This document shows, one piece after another, positions 24,127-37,260 of a stretch of DNA of 64,000 nt. The DNA lies in the NCBI RefSeq assembly GCF_910594005.1, contig NC_057845.1:1054001-1118000 (forward strand). Reading direction: 5' to 3'. The translations under genes and the position numbers were made by a program. The notes below the pieces were generated by a model. That model was not told the DNA's origin. It saw only the letters and a list, made by a program, of their open reading frames with translations, and ran no database searches. Position 1 is the first letter of the stretch, and each line of letters starts with the position of its first letter. The stretch is from Cervus elaphus (lineage: Eukaryota > Chordata > Mammalia > Artiodactyla > Cervidae).

Positions 24127-27100
24127 CACAAACTCAGGGTCCCTCTCACATACCTAGAGCTGAGAGAAGCCTCCTCTTGAAGTGCTTGTGGTAAGGTGGT
24201 ATTCCTCTGGAGTCGAAGCCAGGGACTAACCTCTCATCTCGGTTTGATTTTTGGTCCAGGGAGCTCTTTCATGTTGCTACAGTGACCTCAGGATCCCTGG
24301 AGCCTTGAAACAGTGTTCTTGGGGTTTCTCTGGAGTGCCATCAAGGAAATCAAGGCTCCTTTCATGTGTGATGTGCAACACGAAATTGCTCTGCACGCAG
24401 TGCAGGGGAATCGGGCCTCATCTCGCGGCGAGGGGGAAGGCTCATGGTTTTTCTCGAGTTGCGCGGGAACCTGGGGTATATTCTCGAGTTACGACGGGGA
24501 TGGCCCTCCCACACACGTGTTTGTTCAGCCACGTCAGGACTCCTGCCTAGTTGCGAGGGACAACTCGGGATTCTCCTCGAGGCTTGGCAGGGCAATTGGG
24601 ACGCCTCTCCAGCTGAGGCGGGAGAACAAGGGTCCCTTTCCACGTGCCACGGGAATCCTGGGACTCCTATCAAGTTTCACGAGGAGTCAGGCATCGTCTC
24701 CTTTGTAGGCACTGATCTCCGCGTACCTCTGGAGTTTTCAAAGGATGTGAGGCCTCCGGTCGCGATGAGGTGGGGAACTAGGTCTTTCTCTGTGGTCTGC
24801 ACAGGGGATTCAGACATCCTTTCGTCATGGGAGATGCAAGACGAGCCTACATTCAAGTCACTGCAGGGATATCCGGCCTTATTTTGAGTCAGGGCATCGC
24901 GGTGTCCATTCCACTTGAGGCCGCAAACTCAGGGTCCCTTTCACATACCGAGAGCTGAGAGAAGCCTCCTCTTGAGGTGCTTGTGGTAAGGTCGTATTCC
25001 TCTGGAGTCGAAGCCAGGGACTAACCTCTCATCTCGAGTTGATTTTTGGTCCACGGAGCTCTTTCGTGTTGCTACAGTGACCTCAGGATCCCTCTAGCCT
25101 TGAAACAGTGTTCTTGGGGTTTCTCTGGAGTGCCATCAAGGAAATCAAGGCTCCTTTCATGTGTGATGTGCAACTAGGAATGGCTCTGCACGCAGTGCAG
25201 GGGAATCGGGCCTCATCTCGCGGCGAGGGGGAAGTCTCATGGTTTTTCTCGAGTTGCGGTGGGAACCTGGGGTATATTCTCGAGTTACGACGGGGATGGC
25301 CCTTCCACACACGTGTTTCGTCAGCGATGTCAGGACTCCTGCCCTGTTGTGAGGGACAACTCGGGATTCTCCTCGAGGCTTGGCAGGGCAATTGGGATGC
25401 CTCTCCAGCTGAGGCGCGAGACCAAGGATCCCTTTCCACGTACCACAGGAATCCTGGGACTCCTATCAAGTTTCACGAGGAATCAGGCATCGTCCCCTTT
25501 GGAGACACTGATCTCCGCGTACGTCTGGAGCTTTCAAAGATTTTGAGACCTCCGGTCGCGATGAGGTGGGGAACTAGGTCTTTCTCTGTGGTATCCACAG
25601 GGGATTCAAACATCCTTTCATCTTGGAAGATGCAAGACGAGGCGGCATTCAAGTCACTTCAGAGATATCTGGCCTTATTTTGAGTCAGGGAATCGCGGTG
25701 TCCATTCCACTTGAGGCCGCAAACTCAGGGTCCCTCTCACATTCCTAGAGCTGAGAGAAGCCTCCTCTTGAGGTGCTTGTGGTAAGGTGATATTCCTCTG
25801 GAGTCGAAGCCAGGGACTAACCTCTCATCTCGAGTTGATTTTTATTCCACGGAGCTGTTTCGTTTTGCTACAGTGACCTCAGGAACCCTCTAGCCTTGAA
25901 ACAGTGTTCTTGTGGTTTCTTTGGAGTGCCATCAAGGAAATCAAGGCTCCTTTCATGTATGATGTGCAACACGGAATTGCTCTGCATGCAGTGCAGGGGA
26001 ATCGGGCCTCATCTCGCGGCGAGGGGGAAGTCTCATGGTTTTTCTCGAGTTGCGGCGGGAACCTGAGGTATATTCTCGAGTTACGTTGGGGATGGTCCTT
26101 CCACCCACGTGTTTGTTCAGCGACATCAGGACTCCTGCCTAGTTTTGAGGGACAACTCGGGATTCTCCTCGAGGCTTGGCAGGGCAATTGGGACGCCTCT
26201 CCAGCTGAGGCGGGAGACCAAGTGTCCCTTTCCACGTGCCACAGGAATCCTGGGATTCTTATCAAGTTTCACGAGGAGTCAGGCATCGTCTCCTTTGGAG
26301 GCACTGATCTCCGCGTACCTCTGGAGTTTTCAAAGGATTTAGGCCTCCGGTCGCGATGAGGTGGGGAACTAGGTCTTTCTCTGTGGTCTCCACAGGGGAT
26401 TCAGACATCCTTTCATCTTCGGAGATGCAAGACGAGCCTGCATTCAAGACACTGCAGGGATTTTCGGCCTTATTTCGAGTCAGGGCATCGCGGTGTCCAT
26501 TCCACTTGAGGCCAAAAACTCAGGGTCCCTCTCACATACCTAGAGCTGACAGAAGCCTCCTCTTGAGGTGCTTGTGGTAAGGTGGTATTCCTCTGGAGTC
26601 GAAGCCAGGGACTAACCTCTCATCTCGAATTGATTTTTGGTCCACGGAGCTCTTTTCTGTTGCTACAGTGACCTCAGGAACCCTCTAGCCTTGAAACAGT
26701 GTTCTTGGGGTTTCTCTGGAGTGCCATCAAGGAAATCAAGGCTCCTTTCATGTGTGATGTGCAACACGGAATTGCTCTGCACGCAGTGCAGGGGAATCGG
26801 GCCTCATCTCGCGGCGAGGGGGAAGTCTCATGGTTTTTCTCGAGTTGCGGCGGGAACCTGGGGTATATTCTCGAGTTACGACGGGGATGGCCCTCCCACA
26901 CACGTGTTTGTTCAGCCACGTCAGGACTCCTGCCTAGTTGCGAGGGACAACTCGGGATTCTCCTCGAGGCTTGGCAGGGCAATTGGGACGCCTCTCCAGC
27001 TGAGGCGGGAGACCAAGGGTCCCTTTCCACGTGCCACAGGAATCCTGGGACTCCTATCAAGTTTCATGAGGAGTCAGGCATCGTCTCCTTTGGAGGCACT

Positions 27101-28484
27101 GATCTCCGCGTACCTCTGGAGTTTTCAAAGGATGTGAGGCCTCCGGTCGCGATGAGGTGGGGAACTAGGTCTTTCTCTGTGGTCTGCACAGGGGATTCAG
27201 ACAACCTTTCGTCTTGGGAGATGCAAGACGAGCCTGCATTCAAGTCACTGCAGGGATATCCGGCTTTATTTCGAGTCAGGGCATCGCTTTGTGCATTCCA
27301 CTTGAGGCCGCAAACTCAGGGTCCCGCTCACATACCTAGAGCTGAGAGAAGCCTCCTCTTGAGGTGCTTGTGGTAAGGTTGTATTCCTCTGGAGTCGAAG
27401 CCAGGGACTAACCTCTCATCTCGAGTTGATTTTTGGCCACGGAGCACTTTCATTTTGCTACAGTGATCTCAGGATCCCTCTAGAATTGAAACAGTGTTCT
27501 TGGGGTTTCTCTGGAGTGCCATCAAGGAAATCAAGGCTCCTTTCATGTGTGATGGGCAACACGGAATTGCTCTGCATGCAGTGCAGGGGAATCGGGCCTC
27601 ATCTCGCAGCGAAGGGGAAGTCTCATGGTTTTTCTCTAGTTGCGGTGGGAACCTGGGGTATATTCTCGAGTTACGACGGGGATGGCCCTTCCACCCACGT
27701 GTTTGTTCAGCGACGTCAGGACTCCTACCTAGTTGCGAGGGACAACTCGGGATTCTCCTCGAGGCTGGGCAGGGCAATTGGGACGCCTCTCCAGCTGAGG
27801 AGGGAGACCAAGGGTCCCGTTCCACGTGCCACAGGAATCCCGGGACTCCTATCAAGTTTCACGAGGAGTCAGGCATCGTCTCCTTTGGAAGCACTGATCT
27901 CCGCATACCTCTGGAGTTTTCAAAGGATGTGAGGCCTCCGGTCGCGATGAGGTGGGAAACTAGGTCTTTCTCTGTGGTCTGCACTGGGGATTCAGACATC
28001 CTTTCATCTTGGGAGATGGAAGACGAGCTTGCATTCAAGTCACTGCAGGGATATCCGGCCTTATTTCGAGTCAGGGCATCGCGGTGTCCATTCCACTTGA
28101 GGCCGCAAACTCAGGGTCCCTCTCACACACCTAGAGCTGAGAGAAGCCTCCTCTTGAGGTGCTTGTGGTAAGGTGGTATTCCTCTGGAGTCGAAGCCAGG
28201 GACTAACCTCTCATCTCAAGTTGATTTTTGGCCACGGAGCTCTTTCGTGTTGCTACAGTGACCTCAGCATCCCTCTAGCCTTGAAACAGTGTTCTTGGGG
28301 TTTCTCTGGAGTGCCATTAAGGAAATCAAGGCTCCTTTCATGTGTGATGGGCAACACGGAATTGCTCTGCACGCAGTGCAGGGGAATCGGGCCTCATATC
28401 GCGGCTATGGGCAGTCTCATGGTTTTTCTCGAGTTGCGGCGGGAACCTGGGGTATATTCTCGAGTTACGACGGGGATGGCCCTT
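24127..28484. repeat. Higher-order block G-H-I-J-K-L, copy 2
   Basis: Landmarks are at 24313 (G), 25108 (H), 25904 (I), 26699 (J), 27494 (K) and 28289 (L). It pairs with 3442-7800 at an offset of 20685 bp, reduced to 20684 by a one-base deletion at about 24464 (gttgcgcggg for gttgcggcggg). Both copies share the same private marks, such as the lost base in the I monomer (aaggatttaggcc) and the stop-like change cttattttgagtc in G and H tails. Scattered single-base differences show that they have diverged a little since duplication. Confidence 0.9.
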
Positions 28485-31400
28485 CCACCCACTTGTTTGT
28501 TCAGCCACGTCAGGACTTCTGCCTAGTTGCGAGGGACAACTCGGGATTCTCCTCGAGGCTTGGCAGGGCAATTGGGACGCCTCTCCAGCTGAGGCGGGAG
28601 ACCAAGGGTCCCTTTCCACGTGCCACAGGAATCCTGGGACACCTATCAAGTTTTACGAGGAGTCAGGCATCGTCTCCTTTGGAGGCACTGATCTAAGCGT
28701 ACCTCTGGAGTTTTCAAAGGATGTGAGGCCTGCGGTCGCGATGAGGTGGGGAACTAGGTCTTTCTCTGTGGTCTCCACAGGGGATTCAGACATTCTTTCG
28801 TCTTGGGAGATGCAAGACGAGCCTGCATTCAAGTCACTGCAGGGATATCCTGCCTTATTTCGAGTCAGGGCATCGCGGTGTCCATTCCACTTGAGGCCGC
28901 AAATTCAGGGTCCCTCTCACATACCTAGAGCTGAGAGAAGCCTCCTCTTGAGGTGCTTGTGGTAAGGTGGTATTCCTCTGGAGTCGAAGCCAGGGACTAA
29001 CCTCTCATCTCGAGGTGATTTTTGGTCCACGGAGCTCTTTTGAGTTGCTACAGTGACCTCAGGAACCCTTTAGCCTTGAAACAGTGTTCTTGGGGTTTTT
29101 CTGGAGTGCCATCAAGGAAATCAAGGCTCCTTTCATGTCTGATATGCAACACGGAATTGCTCTGCACGCAGTGCAGGGGAATGGGGCCTCATCTCGGGGC
29201 GAGGGGGAAGTCTCATGGTTTTTCTCGAGTTGGGGCGAGAACCTGGTGTATATTCTCGAGTTACGACGAGGATGGCCCTTCCACCCACGTGTTTGTTCAG
29301 CGACGTCAGGACTCCTGCCTAGTTGTGAGGGACAACTCGGGATTCTCCTCGAGGTTTGGCAGGGCAATTGGGACGCCTCTCCAGCTGAGGCGGGAGAACA
29401 AGGGTCCCTTTCCACGTGCCACAGGAATCCTGGGACTCCTATCAAGTTTCACGAGGAGTCAGGCATCGTCTCCTTTGGACGCACTGATCTCCACGTACCT
29501 CTGGAGTTTTCAAAGGATGTGAGTCCTCCGGTCGCGATGACGTGGGGAACTAGGTCTTTCTCTGTGGTCTCCACATGGGATTCAGACATTCTTTCATCTT
29601 GGGAGATGCAAGACGAGCCTGCATTCAAGTCACTGCAGGGATATGCGGCCTTATTTCGAGTCAGGGAATCGGGGTGTCCATTCCACTTGAGGCCAAAAAC
29701 TCAGGGTCCCTCTCACATACCTAGAGCTGAGAGAAGCCTCCTCTTGAAGTGCTTGTGGTAAGGTGGTATTCCTCTGGAGTCGAAGCCAGGGACAAACCTC
29801 TCATCTCGGTTTGATTTTTGGTCCAGGGAGCTCTTTCATGTTGCTACAGTGACCTCAGGATCCCTCGAGCCTTGAAACAGTGTTCTTGGGGTTTCTCTGG
29901 AGTGCCATCAAGGAAATCAAGGCTCCTTTCATGTGTGATGTGCAACACGGAATTGCTCTGCACGCAGTGCAGGGGAATCGGGCCTCATCTCGCGGCGAGG
30001 GGGAAGGCTCATGGTTTTTCTCGAGTTGCGGCGGGAACCTGGGGTATATTCTCGAGTTACGACGGGGATGGCCCTCTCACACACTTGTTTGTTCAGCCAC
30101 GTCAGGACTCCTGCCTAGTTGCGAGGGACAACTCGGGATTCTCCTCGAGGCTTGGCAGGGCAATTGGGACGCCTCTCCAGCTGAGGCGGGAGACCAAGGG
30201 TCCCTTTCCACGTGCCACGGGAATCCTGGGACTCCTATCAAGTTTCACGAGGAGTCAGGCATCGTCTCCTTTGTAGGCACTGATCTCCGCGTACCTCTGG
30301 AGTTTTCAAAGGATGTGAGGCCTCCGGTCGCGATGAGGTGGGGAACTAGGTCTTTCTCTGTGGTCTACACAGGGGATTCAGACATCCTTTCGTCATGGGA
30401 GATGCAAGACGAGCCTGCATTCAAGTCACTGCAGGGATATCCGGCCTTATTTCAAGTCAGGGCATCGCGGTGTCCATTCCACTTGAGGCCGCAAACTCAG
30501 GGTCCCTCTCACATACCTAGAGCTGAGAGAAGCCTCCTCTTGAGGTGCTTGTGGTAAGGTGGTATTCCTCTGGAGTCGAAGCCAGGGACTAACCTCTCAT
30601 CTCGAGTTGATTTTTGGTCCACCGAGCTCTTTCATGTTTCTACAGTGAACTCAGGATCCCTCTAGCCTTGAAACAGTGTTCTTGGGGTTTCTCTGAAGTG
30701 CCATCAAGGAAATCAAGGCTCCTTTCATGTTTGATGTGCAACACGGAATTGCTCTGCATGTAGTGCAGGGGAATCGGGCCTCATCTCGCGGCGAGGGGGA
30801 AGTCTCATGGTTTTTATCGAGTTACGGCGGAAAGCTGGGGTATTATCTCGAGTTACGACGGGGATGGCCCTTTCACCCACGTGTTTGTTCAGCGACGTCA
30901 GGACTCCTGCCTAGTTGCGAGGGACATCTCGGGATTCTCCTCGAGGCTTGGCAGGGCGATTGGGACGAATCTCCAGCTGAGGCGGGAGACCAAGGGTCCC
31001 TTTCCACTTGCCGCAGGAATCCTGGGACTCCTATCAAGTTTCACGAGGAGTCAGGCATCGCCTCCTTTGGAGGCGCTGATCTCCGCGTACCTCTGGAGTT
31101 TTCAAAGGATGTGAGGCCTCCGGTCGCGATGAGGTGGGGAACTACGTCTTTCTCTGTGGTCTCCACAGGGGATTCAGACATCCTTTCGTCTTGGGAGATG
31201 CAAGACGAGCCTGCATTCAAGTCACTGCAGGGATATCCGGCCTTATTTCGAGTCAGGGCATCGCGGTGTCCATTCCACTTGAGGCCGCAAACTCAGGGTC
31301 CCTCTCACATACCTAGAGCTGAGAGAAGCCTCCTCTTGAGGTTCTTGTGGTAAGGTGGTATTCCTCTGGAGTCGAAGCCAGGGACTAACCTCACATCTCG

Positions 31401-32464
31401 AGTTGATTTTTGGTCCACGGAGCTCTTTCGTGTTGCTACAGTGACCTCAGGATCCCTCTAGGCTTGAAACAGTGTTCTTGGGGTTTCTCTGGAGTGCCAT
31501 CAAGGAAATCAAGGCTCCTTTCATGTGTAATGTGCAACACGGAATTGCTCTGCACGCAGTGCAGGGGAATCGGGCCTCATCTCGCGGTGAGGGGGAAGTC
31601 TCATGGTTTTCCTCGAGTTGTGGCGGGAACCTGGGGTATATTCTCGAGTTACGACGGGGATGGCCCTTCCACCCACGTGTTTGTTCAGCGACGGCAGGAC
31701 TCCTGCCTCGTTGCGTGGGACAACTCGGGATTCTCCTCGAGGCTTGGCAGGGCAATTGGGACGCCTCTCCAGCTGAGGCGGGAGACTAAGGGTGCCTTTC
31801 CACGTGCCACAGGAATCCTGGGACTCCTATCAAGTTTCACGAGGAGTCAGGCATCGTCTCCTTTGGAGGCACTGATCTCCGCGTACCTCTGGAATTTTCA
31901 AAGGATGTGAGGCCTCCGGTCGCGATGAAGTGGGGAACTAGGTCTTTCTCTGTGGTCTCCACAGGGGATTCAGACATCCTTTCGTCTTGGGAGATGCAAG
32001 ACGAGCCTGCATTCAAGTCACTGCAGGGATATCCGGCCTTATTTCAAGTCAGGGCATCGCGGTGTCCATTCCACTTGAGGCCGCAAACTCAGGGTCCCTC
32101 TCACATACCTAGAGCTGAGAGAAGCCTCCTCTTGAGGTGCTTGTGGTAAGGTGGTATTCCTCTGGAGTCGAAGCCAGGGACTAACCTCTCATCTCGAGGT
32201 GATTTTTGGTCCACGGAGCTCTTTCATGTTTCTACAGTGACCTCAGGATCCCTCTAGCCTTGAAACAGTGTTCTTGGGGTTTCTCTGGAGTGCCATCAAG
32301 GAAATCAAGGCTCCTTTCATGTTTGCTGTGCAACACGGAATTGCTCTGCATGTAGTGCAGGGGAATCGGGCCTCATCTCTCGGCGAGGGGGAAGTCTCAT
32401 GGTTTTTCTCGAGTTACGGCGGGAACCTGGGGTATTATCTCGAGTTACGACGGGGATGGCCCTT
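28485..32464. repeat. Five extra monomers in super-repeat copy 2
   Basis: This 3980-bp stretch, exactly five monomers, separates sequences that are joined at 7774-7800 in copy 1. It comprises the tail of the L monomer (matching the tail at 48977-49771), an F monomer (29084), a G-like monomer (29880), an A/B chimera (30676), a C monomer (31472) and the head of an A/L-tail chimera (32268). F followed by G is the same junction as at 24.1 kb, and C and A are members of the neighbouring six-monomer repeat. The segment is therefore assembled from pieces of both flanking higher-order families. Confidence 0.85.
30676..31471. repeat. Chimeric monomer: A1 head joined to B1-type tail
   Basis: The head has the A markers gtattatctcgag, gggacatctcggg and, at 31013, the G of tgccgcagg. 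From 31044 it carries tttcacgaggag instead of the A form tttcaggaggag, then catcgcctcctttggaggcgctg and aactacgtctttc, which are B markers. The exchange therefore lies in 31014-31043. The next monomer (31472) is type C, as expected after B, so the exchange removed one A-B spacing and kept the register of the repeat. Confidence 0.85.
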
Positions 32465-33063
32465 TCACCCACGTGTTTGTTCAGCAACGTCAGGACTCCT
32501 GACTAGTTGCGAGGGACAACTTGGGATTCTCGTCGAGGCTTGGCAGGGCATTTGGGACTCCTCTTCAGCTTAGGCGGGAGACCAAGTGTCCCTTTCCACG
32601 TGCCACAGGAATCCTGGGACTCCTATCAAGTTTCACGAGGAGTCAGGCATCGTCTCCTTTGGAGGCGCTGATCTCCGCGTACCTCTGGAGTTTTCAAAGG
32701 ATGTGAGGCCTCCGGTCGCGATGAGGTGGGGAACTAGGTCTTTCTCTGTGGTCTCCACAGGGGATTCAGACATCCTTTCGTCTTGGGAGATGCAAGATGA
32801 GCCTGCATTCAAGTCACTGCAGGGATATACGGCCTTATTTCGAGTCAGGGCATCGCGGTGTCCATTCCACTTGAGGCCGCAAACTCAGGGTCCCTCTCAC
32901 ATACCTAGAGCTGAGAGAAGCCTCCTCTTGAGGTGCTTGTGGTAAGGTGGTATTCCTCTGGAGAAGAAGCCAGGGACTAACCTCTCATCTCGAGTTGATT
33001 TTTGGTCCACGGAGCTCTTTCGTGTTGCTACAGTGACCTCAGGTTCACTCTAGCCTTGAAACA

Positions 33064-36000
33064 GTGTTCTTGGGGTTTCTCTGGAGTGCCATCAAGGAAA
33101 TCAAGGCTCCTTTCATGTGTAATGTGCAACACGGAATTGCTCTGCACGCAGTGCAGGGGAATCGGGCCTCATCTCGCGGTGAGGGGGAAGTCTCATGGTT
33201 TTCCTCGAGTTGTTGCGGGAACCTGGGGTATATTCTCGAGTTACGACGGGACTGGCCCTTCCACCCACGTGTTTGTTCAGCGACGGCAGGACTCCTGCCT
33301 AGTTGCGTGGGACAACTCGGGATTCTCCTCGAGGCTTGGCAGGGCAATTGGGACGCCTCTCCAGCTGAGGCGGCAGACCAAGGGTGCCTTTCCACGTGCC
33401 ACAGGAATCCTGGGACTCCTATCAAGTTTCACGAGGAGTCAGGCATCGTCTCCTTTGGAGGCACTGATCTCCGCGTACCTCTGGAATTTTCAAAGGATGT
33501 GAGGACTCCGGTCGCGATGAGGTGGGGAACTAGGTCTTTCTCTGTGGTCTCCACAGGGGATTCAGACATCCTTTCTTCTTGGGAGATGCAAGACGAGCCT
33601 GAATTCAAGTCACTGCAGGGATATCCGGCCTTATTTCAAGTCAGGGCATCGCGGTGTCCATTCCACTTGAGGCCGCAAACTCAGGGTCCCTCTCACATAC
33701 CTAGAGCTGAGAGAAGCCTCCTCTTGAGGTGCTTGTGGTAAGGTGGTATTCCTCTGGAGTCGAAGCCAGGGACTAACCTCTCATCTCGAGTTGATTTTTG
33801 GTCCACGGAGCTCTTTCATGTTTCTACAGTGAACTCAGGATCCCTCTAGCCTTGAAACAGTGTTCTTGGGGTTTCTCTGGAGTGCCATCAAGGAAATCAA
33901 GGCTCCTTTCATGTTTGATGTGCAACACGGAATTGCTCTGCATGTAGTGCAGGGGAATCGGGCCTCATCTCGCGGCGAGGGGGAAGTCTCATGGTTTTTA
34001 TCGAGTTACGGCGGAAAGCTGGGGTATTATCTCGAGTTACGACGGGGATGGCCCTTTCACCAACGTGTTTGTTCAGCGACGTCAGGACTCCTGCCTAGTT
34101 GCGAGGGACATCTCGGGATTCTCCTCGAGGCTTGGCAGGGCAATTGGGACGACTCTCCAGCTGAGGCGGGAGACCAAGGGTCCCTTTCCACGTGCCGCAG
34201 GAATCCTGGGACTCCTATCAAGTTTCAGGAGGAGTCAGGCATCGTCTCCTTTGGAAACACTGATCTCCGTGTACCTCTGGAGTTTTCAAAGGATATGAGG
34301 CTTCCGGTCGCGATGAGATGGGGAACTAGGTCTTTCTCTGTGGTCTCCACAGGGAATTCAGACATCCTTTCGTCTTGGGAGATGCAAGACGAGCCTGCAT
34401 TCAAGTCACTGCAGGGATATCCGGCCTTATATCGAGTCAGGGCATCGCGGTGTCCATTCCACTTGAGGCCGCAAACTCAGGGTCCCTCTCACATACCTAG
34501 AGATGAGAGAAGCCTCCTCTTGAGGTGCTTGTGGTAAGGTGGTATTCCTCTGGAGGCGAAGCCAGGGACTAACCTCTCATCTCAAGTTGATTTTTGGTCC
34601 ACGGAGCTCTTTTGTGTGGCTACAGTGACCTCAGGATCCCTCTAGCCTTGAAACAGTTTTCTTGGGGTTTCTCTGGAGTGCCATCAAGGAAATCAAGGCT
34701 CCTTTCATGTGTGATGTGCAACACGGAATTGCTCTGCACACGGTGCAGGGGAATCCGGCCTCATCTCGCGGCGAGGGGGAAGTCTCATGGTTTTTCTCGA
34801 GTTGCGGCGGGAACCTGGGGTATATTCTCGAGTTACGACGGGGATGGCCCTTCCACACACGTGTTTGTTCAGCGATGTCAGTACTCCTGACTAGTTGCGA
34901 GGGACAACTTGGGATTCTCGTCGAGGCTTGGCAGGGCAATTGGGACGCCTCTCCACCTTACGCGGGAGACCAAGTGTCCCTTTCCACGTGCCACAGGAAT
35001 CCTGGGACTCCTATCAAGTTTCACGAGGAGTCAGGCATCGCCTCCTTTGGAGGCGCTGATCTCTGCGTACCTCTGGAGTTTTCAAAGGATGTGAGGCCTC
35101 CTGTCGCGATGAGGTGGGGAACTACGTCTTTCTCTGTGGTCTCCACAGGGGATTCAGACATCCTTTCATCTTGGGAGATGCAAGACGAGCCTGCATTCAA
35201 GTCACTGCAGGGATATCCGGCCTTATTTCGAGTCAGGGCATCGCGGTGTCCATTCCACTTGAGGCCGCAAACTCAGGGTCCCTCTCACATACCTAGAGCT
35301 GAGAGAAGCCTCCTCTTGAGGTGCTTGTGGTAAGGTGGTATTCCTCTGGAGTCGAAACCAGGGACTAACCTCACATCTCGAGTTGATTTTTGGTCCACGG
35401 AGCTCTTTCGTGTTGCTACAGTGACCTCAGGATCCCTCTAGGCTTGAAACAGTGTTCTTGGGGTTTCTCTGGATTGCCATCAAGGAAATCAAGGCTCCTT
35501 CCATGTGTGATGTGCAACACGGAATTGCTCTGCACGCAGTGCAGGGGAATCGGGCCTCATCTCGCGGTGAGGGGGAAGTCTCATGGTTTTCCTCGAGTTG
35601 TGGCGGGAACCTGGGGTATATTCTCGAGTTACGACGGGGATGGCCCTTCCACCCACGTGTTTGTTCAGCGACGGCAGGACTCCTGCCTAGTTGCGTGGGA
35701 CAACTCGTGATTCTCCTCGAGGCTTGGCAGGGCAATTGGGACGCCTCTCCAGCTGAGGCGGGAGACCAAGGGTGCCTTTCCACGTGCCACAGGAATCCTG
35801 GGACTCCTATCAAGTTTCACGAGGAGTCAGGCATCGTCTCCTTTGGAGGCACTGATCTCCGCGTACCCCTGGAATTTTCAAAGGATGTGAGGACTCCGGT
35901 CGCGATGAGGTGGGGAACTAGGTCTTTCTCTGTGGTCTCCACAGGGGATTCAGACATCCTTTCGTCTTGGGAGATGCAAGACGAGCCTGCATTCAAGTCA

Positions 36001-37260
36001 CTGCAGGGATATCCGGCCTTATTTCAAGTCAGGGCATCGCGGTGTCCATTCCACTTGAGGCCGCAAACTCAGGGTCCCTCTCACATACCTAGAGCTGAGA
36101 GAAGCCTCCTCTTGAGGTGCTTGTGGTAAGGTGGTATTCCTCTGGAGTCGAAGCCAGGGACTAACCTCTCATCTCGAGGTGATTTTTGGTCCACGGAGCT
36201 CTTTCTTGTGGCTACAGTGACCTCAGGATCCCTCTAGCCTTGAAACAGTGTTCTTCGGGTTTCTCTGGAGTGCCATCAAGGAAATCAAGGCTCCTTTCAT
36301 GTGTGATGTGCAACACGGAATTGCTCTGCATGTAGTGCAGGGGAATCGGGCCTCATCTCTCGGCGAGGGGGAAGTCTCATGGTTTTTCTCGAGTTACGGC
36401 GGAAAGCTGGGGTATTATCTCGAGTTACGACGGGGATGGCCCTTTCACCCACGTGTTTGTTCAGCGACGTTAGGACTCCTGCCTAGTTGCGAGGGACATC
36501 TCGGGATTCTCCTCGAGGCTTGGCAGGGCAATTGGGACGACTCTCCAGCTGAGGCGGGAGACCAAGGGTCCCTTTCCACGTGCCGCAGGAATCCTGGGAC
36601 TCCTATCAAGTTTCAGGAGGAGTCAGGCATCGTCTCCTTTGGAAACACTGATCTCCGTGTACCTCTGGAGTTTTCAAAGGATGTGAGGCTTCCGGTCGTG
36701 ATGAGATGGGGAACTAGGTCTTTCTCTGTGGTCTCCACAGGGGATTCAGACATCCTTTCGTCTTGGGAGATGCAAGACGAGCCTGCATTCAAGTCACTGC
36801 AAGGATATCCGGCCTTAAATCGAGTCAGGGCATCGCGGTGTCCATTCCACTTGAGGCCGCAAACTCAGAGTCCCTCTCACATACCTAGAGCTGAGAGAAG
36901 CCTCCTCTTGAGGTGCTTGTGGTAAGGTGGTATTCCTCTGGAGTCGAAGCCAGGGACTAACCTCTCATCTCAAGTTGATTTTTGGTCCACGGAGCTCTTT
37001 TGTGTGGCTACAGTGACCTCAGGATCCCTCTAGCCTTGAAACAGTTTTCTTGGGGTTTCTCTGGAGTGCCATCAAGGAAATCAAGTCTCCTTTCATGTGT
37101 GATGTGCAACACGGAATTGCTCTGCACACGGTGCAGGGGAATCCGGCCTCATCTCGCGGCCAGGGGGAAGTCTCATGGTTTTTCTCGAGTTGCGGCGGGA
37201 ACCTGGGTTATATTCTCGAGTTACGACGGGGATGGCCCTTCCACACACGTGTTTGTTCAG
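33064..37260. repeat. Six-monomer higher-order repeat C-A1-B1-C'-A2-B2, copy 2
   Basis: Landmarks are at 33064 (C), 33860 (A1), 34656 (B1), 35452 (C'), 36248 (A2) and 37044 (B2), each exactly 24664 bp after its partner in copy 1. The C' monomer in both copies shares private changes (ctggattgccatc, ctccttccatgtg, caactcgtgattc), which shows descent of the whole six-unit block rather than independent homogenisation of A, B and C. Unlike copy 1, the B2 monomer here is intact (gtcagtactcctgactag, caacttgggattctcgtc). Confidence 0.9.

Noticed and set aside
22535..32464. Extra monomers of copy 2 as a mobile element insertion
   Set aside because: Both extra segments are exact multiples of the monomer (1592 and 3980 bp), consist only of satellite types found nearby, and lack terminal repeats or target-site duplications.
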